Shown in pieces: positions 8,439 through 11,558 of a stretch of 11,558 nucleotides of DNA. Position 1 is the stretch's first letter. Every line of letters begins with the position of its first letter. The DNA lies in NCBI GenBank assembly GCA_002794775.1, contig NBAY01000199.1, forward strand, positions 1 to 11,558, in the 5' to 3' direction. A program made the translations under genes and the position numbers. The notes under the pieces were generated by a model. The model made no database searches and had not been told where the DNA came from. It was given only the letters and a program-made list of their open reading frames with translations. The stretch comes from Porodaedalea pini (Eukaryota > Basidiomycota > Agaricomycetes > Hymenochaetales > Hymenochaetaceae).

Positions 8439-8461
8439 GACACTCGCTTCGCTCCCTCATA
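8439..8461 (-). repeat. 23-bp inverted repeat, right member
   Basis: This is an exact reverse complement of 5640-5662. It lies inside a short minus-strand open stretch (8578-8378) where it encodes part of TYEGAKRV, and beside a small hairpin with stem TCCCC/GGGGA at 8426-8440. Confidence 0.75.
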
Positions 8462-8672
8462 AGTCTGCTTAGGCCAAGGGCCCTCCTCAAGCCACATCCG
8501 CAGTGTCTTCACCTCGTTCTCAGTCGCCAGCTCCTGCCGCTCCAAAAGCTCAGACGCAGTCACAATTGAGAAGGCCATCGCAACTAGGAGGTTTCAAGGA
8601 TGCAGTCGGTGTTGGAATTGCGAACGATGGACAAAGGCAGCAACGCGGACTCGAAGGTTTGGGAATATAAAG

Positions 8673-8752
8673 GTGAGCACGAGCGCAGAACCTACCATCT
8701 GTCCTTGAGACTAATAGTTGCTAGCTATCGTTTATGTTCATGCACTACCCAG
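8673..8752 (+). other. First intron of the BTB gene, right copy (80 nt)
   Basis: It begins GTGAGC, has a GACTAAT branch-like site near its middle and ends ACCCAG. It is the same length as its left counterpart at 5252-5331. The frame happens to stay open through it. Confidence 0.65.
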
Positions 8753-9578
8753 TTTCCAAGCGCGCTATTTCTCGTTCCGCCCAGCACCTATTGTGCCCCC
8801 AGCGAGCTCACGACCCTTCGCCTTCCCTCGCCTCCCTTCACTCCTCCAGCACTGCACTTTACCTTAGGATACTTATACACCGGCACGCTCAGCTTCAGCA
8901 ACCATTCATATGACTTGGACACCGCTGTCGCTACCCTGTGCTCCGCGAACTATCTTCAATTGCAAACGCTCCATGGCAAGGTGCAGGCACACCTCGTGCA
9001 GGAGATACTCCATGGGCTCTTCCACGCTTTCCTCGAATTTGCTGAGTATGAACGTATCACTGGAGGTCGCTGGGGCACAGGTAGGTGTCGCTGCCGCCGG
9101 TGTGCACATCGCGCACCGCGTACACTCGTGTCTTCCGTGCGTCCAGACGTGCAGAACACATACCTTGAGTGCGGCGAGTGGCGTGCCCTTGTTGGTCTTT
9201 TCGGATAGGGCTGGTGCACGCCGGACTTCGCTGCACTCCCGCAGCAGACGAAAGACGGGTTGATGACCGGCCTGAAGAAGCGTGCACTCCTGCAGAATGT
9301 GTTTCCTTTGCTCTTCGCTGCGCATGCGGCCTTAGTGAAGCTCAACTCTGTGCGCAAAGCCTGGGTAGAGGGTGTGAGAGAAATGGTTTATGACAGCAAG
9401 GGGGTTTGTGGATGCGCTGCTTTGCAACGAGGCGGAGAAGTGTTTGAATGAGCGCGAGTGGGTTGAGATTATGGAGAATGATGGGCTAGGACGGATTGAG
9501 GACGGGGAGCGTGTTGAGTGGGTTATGGAGGCTGTGCGGAGGGGCATGGCGGAGTCGAATGCTGGCATGCTCTATCAG

Positions 9579-9628
9579 GTGAGTATTAAAATATAATCGG
9601 GTTTATTGTTGTGCTCATTCCTTCGCAG
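9579..9628 (+). other. BTB gene intron, right copy (50 nt)
   Basis: It begins GTGAGTATT, ends TTCGCAG and joins AGMLYQ to TLVSAILLRQYP in phase 0. It matches the left intron at 4558-4607 almost perfectly. Confidence 0.88.
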
Positions 9629-9830
9629 ACTCTCGTTTCCGCAATTCTTCTTCGTCAGTACCCTACGGAACCAAGTGAGACCCTCTTATCAAGCATTTCC
9701 CACATCTGTGTGCAAGTTGAACAGACTCGTATGGATCTGCTTCACTGGATGCGAAGGCGCTGGGTCAGTATCCAGAACGAGGGTGGCTTCGATGCGTTGG
9801 AAAGTTGGAGGATCAAGGAGATCAGCGATG

Positions 9831-9853
9831 GTATTGCTAATAACAATCTACAG
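9831..9853 (+). other. 23-nt intron-like segment, right copy
   Basis: It starts GTATTG, carries GCTAATAAC (a good branch-site match) and ends CTACAG. Skipping it joins G at 9830 to AG at 9854 and continues as NIPVEDLLTPTTSN into the long Ser/Thr-rich frame. Without removal the frame ends at about 9883. Confidence 0.55.
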
Positions 9854-11056
9854 AGATCAACATCCCGGTCGAAGATCTTCTAACGCCGACGACGAGCAAC
9901 TCCAACACGGTGCGTGGGCCGCTTATGCAAGCAGGCCTCCGCCCCACACTCAGCGAGGTCGAAGACACCACTGAGCGCGATAGCATGAGCACGTCGCATT
10001 CGCTTCGTACGAACATGCTGAACAAGAACCTTGCTTGCGGGAATGCAGCTGTCACCTCGTCTAGCGCATCTGTCCGGAGCGTAGCGCGCAGCGTTGCGTC
10101 GATGACTAGCCGAACGTCATCGCGCCTTACGACTGCGACGGAGCATGAGCGTAAGGAGAGCCGGCCAGAATCGAAGTTTACGCCATCCTCTCCACGTAGC
10201 ACGAGTCCGAGCGTCCATAGGGCGCCGAGTGTGCTCTTGTACACTTCAGATATGGACGGGGACGGGGAGGGTGACGAACAAGAAAGCCCGCGACTAAAGG
10301 GCTCGACCTCGTCCCTTGCGCGCTCTACCGCGTCATCTTCCGTGGTTTCTCGACGGCCCGGTGTAGCTTCTCGCTCTCCACGCACAACTGGGAAAGACAC
10401 AGGTGACACCACGAGTGTTACGAGTGTAAAACTCCCAAACGTCGTCTCCGTGCAAAGACCAAAATCTGTCGCCGCGTCTGTTTCACCTACTCGTTCACAT
10501 GCATCGACCATCCATAGAAATGCCGTCACTGCAGGCCAGCAAGGTACTCTCTGTCCACCTCATCCATCCTCGCGACCGACATCCTCGCTCTCGAATGTGT
10601 CAATGTCCAGCAGCAGGAGCGGGGCTTCAACACGCGAGTCTACATTCAAGACGCCTCGTGAGAATATGACTCCGCGGGACTCTGTTACTTGGTCGAGGAA
10701 AGTCTCGACCACGTCAACGACCTCGATGTGCAGCACCGGAACCTCAAGGTCTCCTAAAGCGCCGGCACCTGCGCTACCGAAAGGACGGCCGCGTCGCGTC
10801 TCTAAAACAAGTGCGGCGCCAATTAGTACGGTAAGCGCAGCATCGCGCACACGGAAGGTGTCGCCCACAGTATCTACGAAAACAACAGCGAACAAGACGT
10901 CCGTCATTCGAAAGTCACCGTCGGCGAATTCAATTCGATCAACTGCATCTGTGGCAACAGCTGGAGGGAAAAAGACAGCGCCGAAGAAGTCCCCTGCAGT
11001 CGACGAGAAGAAGCCTTCTCCGGCGAGGCATCGCGTACGACTTATGCCTTACTCTA

Positions 11057-11111
11057 GTACGTGTTTATCCACCTTTAATTCATTGTATAGTCGCTGATTA
11101 GTGTATTTTAG
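11057..11111 (+). other. RPB1 intron 1, right copy (55 nt)
   Basis: It begins GTACGT, ends TTTTAG and has a CTGAT branch-like site. It equals the left intron at 3074-3128 in length and position. The unspliced frame from the BTB tail ends inside it, at 11097. Confidence 0.85.
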
Positions 11112-11181
11112 CCTCTCGTCTAAATCTTTCCATCACCCCACCGTATAACACCGATTTAGATGGCGATGAGATGAACATGCA

Positions 11182-11231
11182 GTATGACACTTTTAAGATC
11201 AACCTTACATCTCTTTCTCAGCTCCGTCTAG
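11182..11231 (+). other. RPB1 intron 2, right copy (50 nt)
   Basis: It begins GTATGA and ends GTCTAG. Removing it restores MNMH followed by IPQSEETRAEL. It matches the left intron at 2954-3003, with a weaker donor (GTATGA for GTATGT). Confidence 0.8.
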
Positions 11232-11558
11232 CATTCCTCAGAGCGAAGAGACGAGAGCCGAGCTCAGTAAAATTGCATAGGTTGCGAAGCAGATCATCTC
11301 GCCGCAGGCGAACAAACCTGATATGGGTATTGTACAGGACACGTCGTGCGGTATCCGGAAATTCACTCTGCGGGATAGCTTCCTCGACTGGGTGCAGGTG
11401 CAAAACATCCTGCTCTGGGTGCTGGACTGGGATAGCACGATTCCGACGCCGGCGATCTTGAAGCCGAAGCCATTATGGACGGGCAAACAGATTCTTAGTA
11501 TGACGATTCCTCGCGGAATAAACGCATATCGCTCGCCTGATCCGAAATCTTCGAGCCC

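Larger units (their letters stand above)
8378..8578 (-). other. Short open stretch, possible fragment of an unknown gene or element
   Basis: The 66-residue reading begins MAFSIVTASELLERQELAT and includes KTLRMWLEEGPWPKQ and TYEGAKRV. Its N-terminal part looks protein-like (an amphipathic, charged helix followed by a Trp-rich stretch), but I do not recognise it. It occupies the place where the right BTB copy should have its own promoter and first exon, so it may be foreign sequence joined at about 8621. Confidence 0.25.
8621..11028 (+). pseudogene. BTB gene, right copy, lacking its 5' end
   Basis: Homology to the left copy begins at about 8621, so the N-terminal MVAVPSQL exon is missing. It keeps a BTB-type stretch: PPALHFTLGYLYTGTLSFSN, SYDLDTAVATLCSANYLQL, HGKVQAHLVQEILHGLFHAF, EFAEYERITGGRWGTGRC and CRCRRCAHRAPR, about 0.2 kb of which is deleted on the left. 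Next come GWCTPDFAALPQQTKDGL, LFAAHAALVKLNSV, CNEAEKCLNEREWVEIMEN, a 50-nt intron, TLVSAILLRQYPTEPSE and a 23-nt intron-like gap. A Ser/Thr-rich tail follows, open from 9854 past the RPB1 junction to 11097. I see only two defects after the first intron: TAG at 9206-9208 (a Glu in the left copy) and a one-base gain near 9387. With SPAVDEKKPSPAR at about 11028 it runs into RPB1. Less damaged than the left copy but still not intact. Confidence 0.8.
8621..11558 (+). repeat. Right arm of large inverted repeat (portion inside window)
   Basis: This plus-strand segment pairs with 5382-2627 on the minus strand and is separated from it by about 3.2 kb. The match starts abruptly at about 8621 and is still running at the window end. 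The right arm has about 0.2 kb (roughly 8931-9137) that the left arm lacks. Confidence 0.9.
11029..11558 (+). pseudogene. RPB1 internal fragment, right copy, cut by window end
   Basis: It begins at HRVRLMPYS and shares its first residues and junction with the left copy. After a 55-nt intron the text reads SRLNLSITPPYNTDLDGDEMNM, so the catalytic motif carries the same Ala-to-Thr change as the left copy plus Phe-to-Leu (11147-11176). After a 50-nt intron it gives HIPQSEETRAELSKIA and then TAG at 11278-11280, where RPB1 normally has Trp. From there one frame stays open to the window edge: [62 protein letters not shown] and [15 protein letters not shown]. The stop, shared with the left copy at 2905-2907, means it was present before the duplication or was spread by conversion. 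Not functional as RPB1. Confidence 0.92.

Noticed and set aside
5640..8461. Firm call of a complete DNA transposon between the 23-bp repeats
   Set aside because: No transposase, no target-site duplication and no matching subterminal sequence at the left end; kept only as a finding.
1..11558. CRISPR array, tRNA, rRNA or prokaryotic operon
   Set aside because: No regularly spaced repeats, no cloverleaf or rRNA sequence noticed, and the genes are intron-bearing and eukaryotic.

Overview
The window looks like nuclear DNA of a basidiomycete fungus, most likely an Agaricomycete. It has short (about 50-nt) GT..AG introns and coding remnants matching fungal RNA polymerase II largest subunit (RPB1), a BTB/POZ protein with a C-terminal CAP-Gly module, and a Cys/His-rich protein type that I associate with basidiomycetes. 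Nothing resembles prokaryotic organisation. Every gene I can support is broken; this is a pseudogene and duplication landscape.

Left arm (about 203-5539, minus strand): a BTB/CAP-Gly gene starts at 5539 and runs leftwards through a BTB-type region, a helical region and a long Ser/Thr/Arg-rich tail. At about 3157 the reading is replaced by about 2.2 kb of RPB1, from just before the catalytic NADFDGD-type motif to past the trigger loop. At about 936 the text returns to the other gene: a basic linker, a CAP-Gly domain and the C-terminus at 203. So an internal RPB1 piece, still carrying introns, sits inside the BTB/CAP-Gly gene. Both parts carry stops, frameshifts and deletions.

Spacer (about 5540-8620): it holds a second minus-strand gene remnant (about 7921-6147), with an N-terminal Cys/His cluster, a 49-nt intron, one frameshift and one in-frame TGA. 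Around it lie AT-richer non-coding stretches. An exact 23-bp sequence occurs at 5640-5662 and, inverted, at 8439-8461, bracketing this remnant.

Right arm (about 8621-11558, plus strand): a second, inverted copy of the same chimera, BTB region, Ser/Thr-rich tail, then the same RPB1 junction at about 11028, running off the window. It lacks the first exon start of the left copy but keeps about 0.2 kb of BTB-domain sequence that the left copy has lost. The two arms differ by roughly 5-6% where I aligned them by eye, mostly by transitions and often at CpG.

Inferred order: an RPB1 fragment joined a BTB/CAP-Gly gene by a DNA-level event; at least one stop (RPB1 Trp to TAG) arose or was already present; the chimera was then duplicated in inverted orientation; the copies later decayed separately. 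No gene here is likely to make a full-length conventional protein. The Ser/Thr-rich segment is the only long open stretch in both arms, and the inverted arrangement could in principle give double-stranded RNA.
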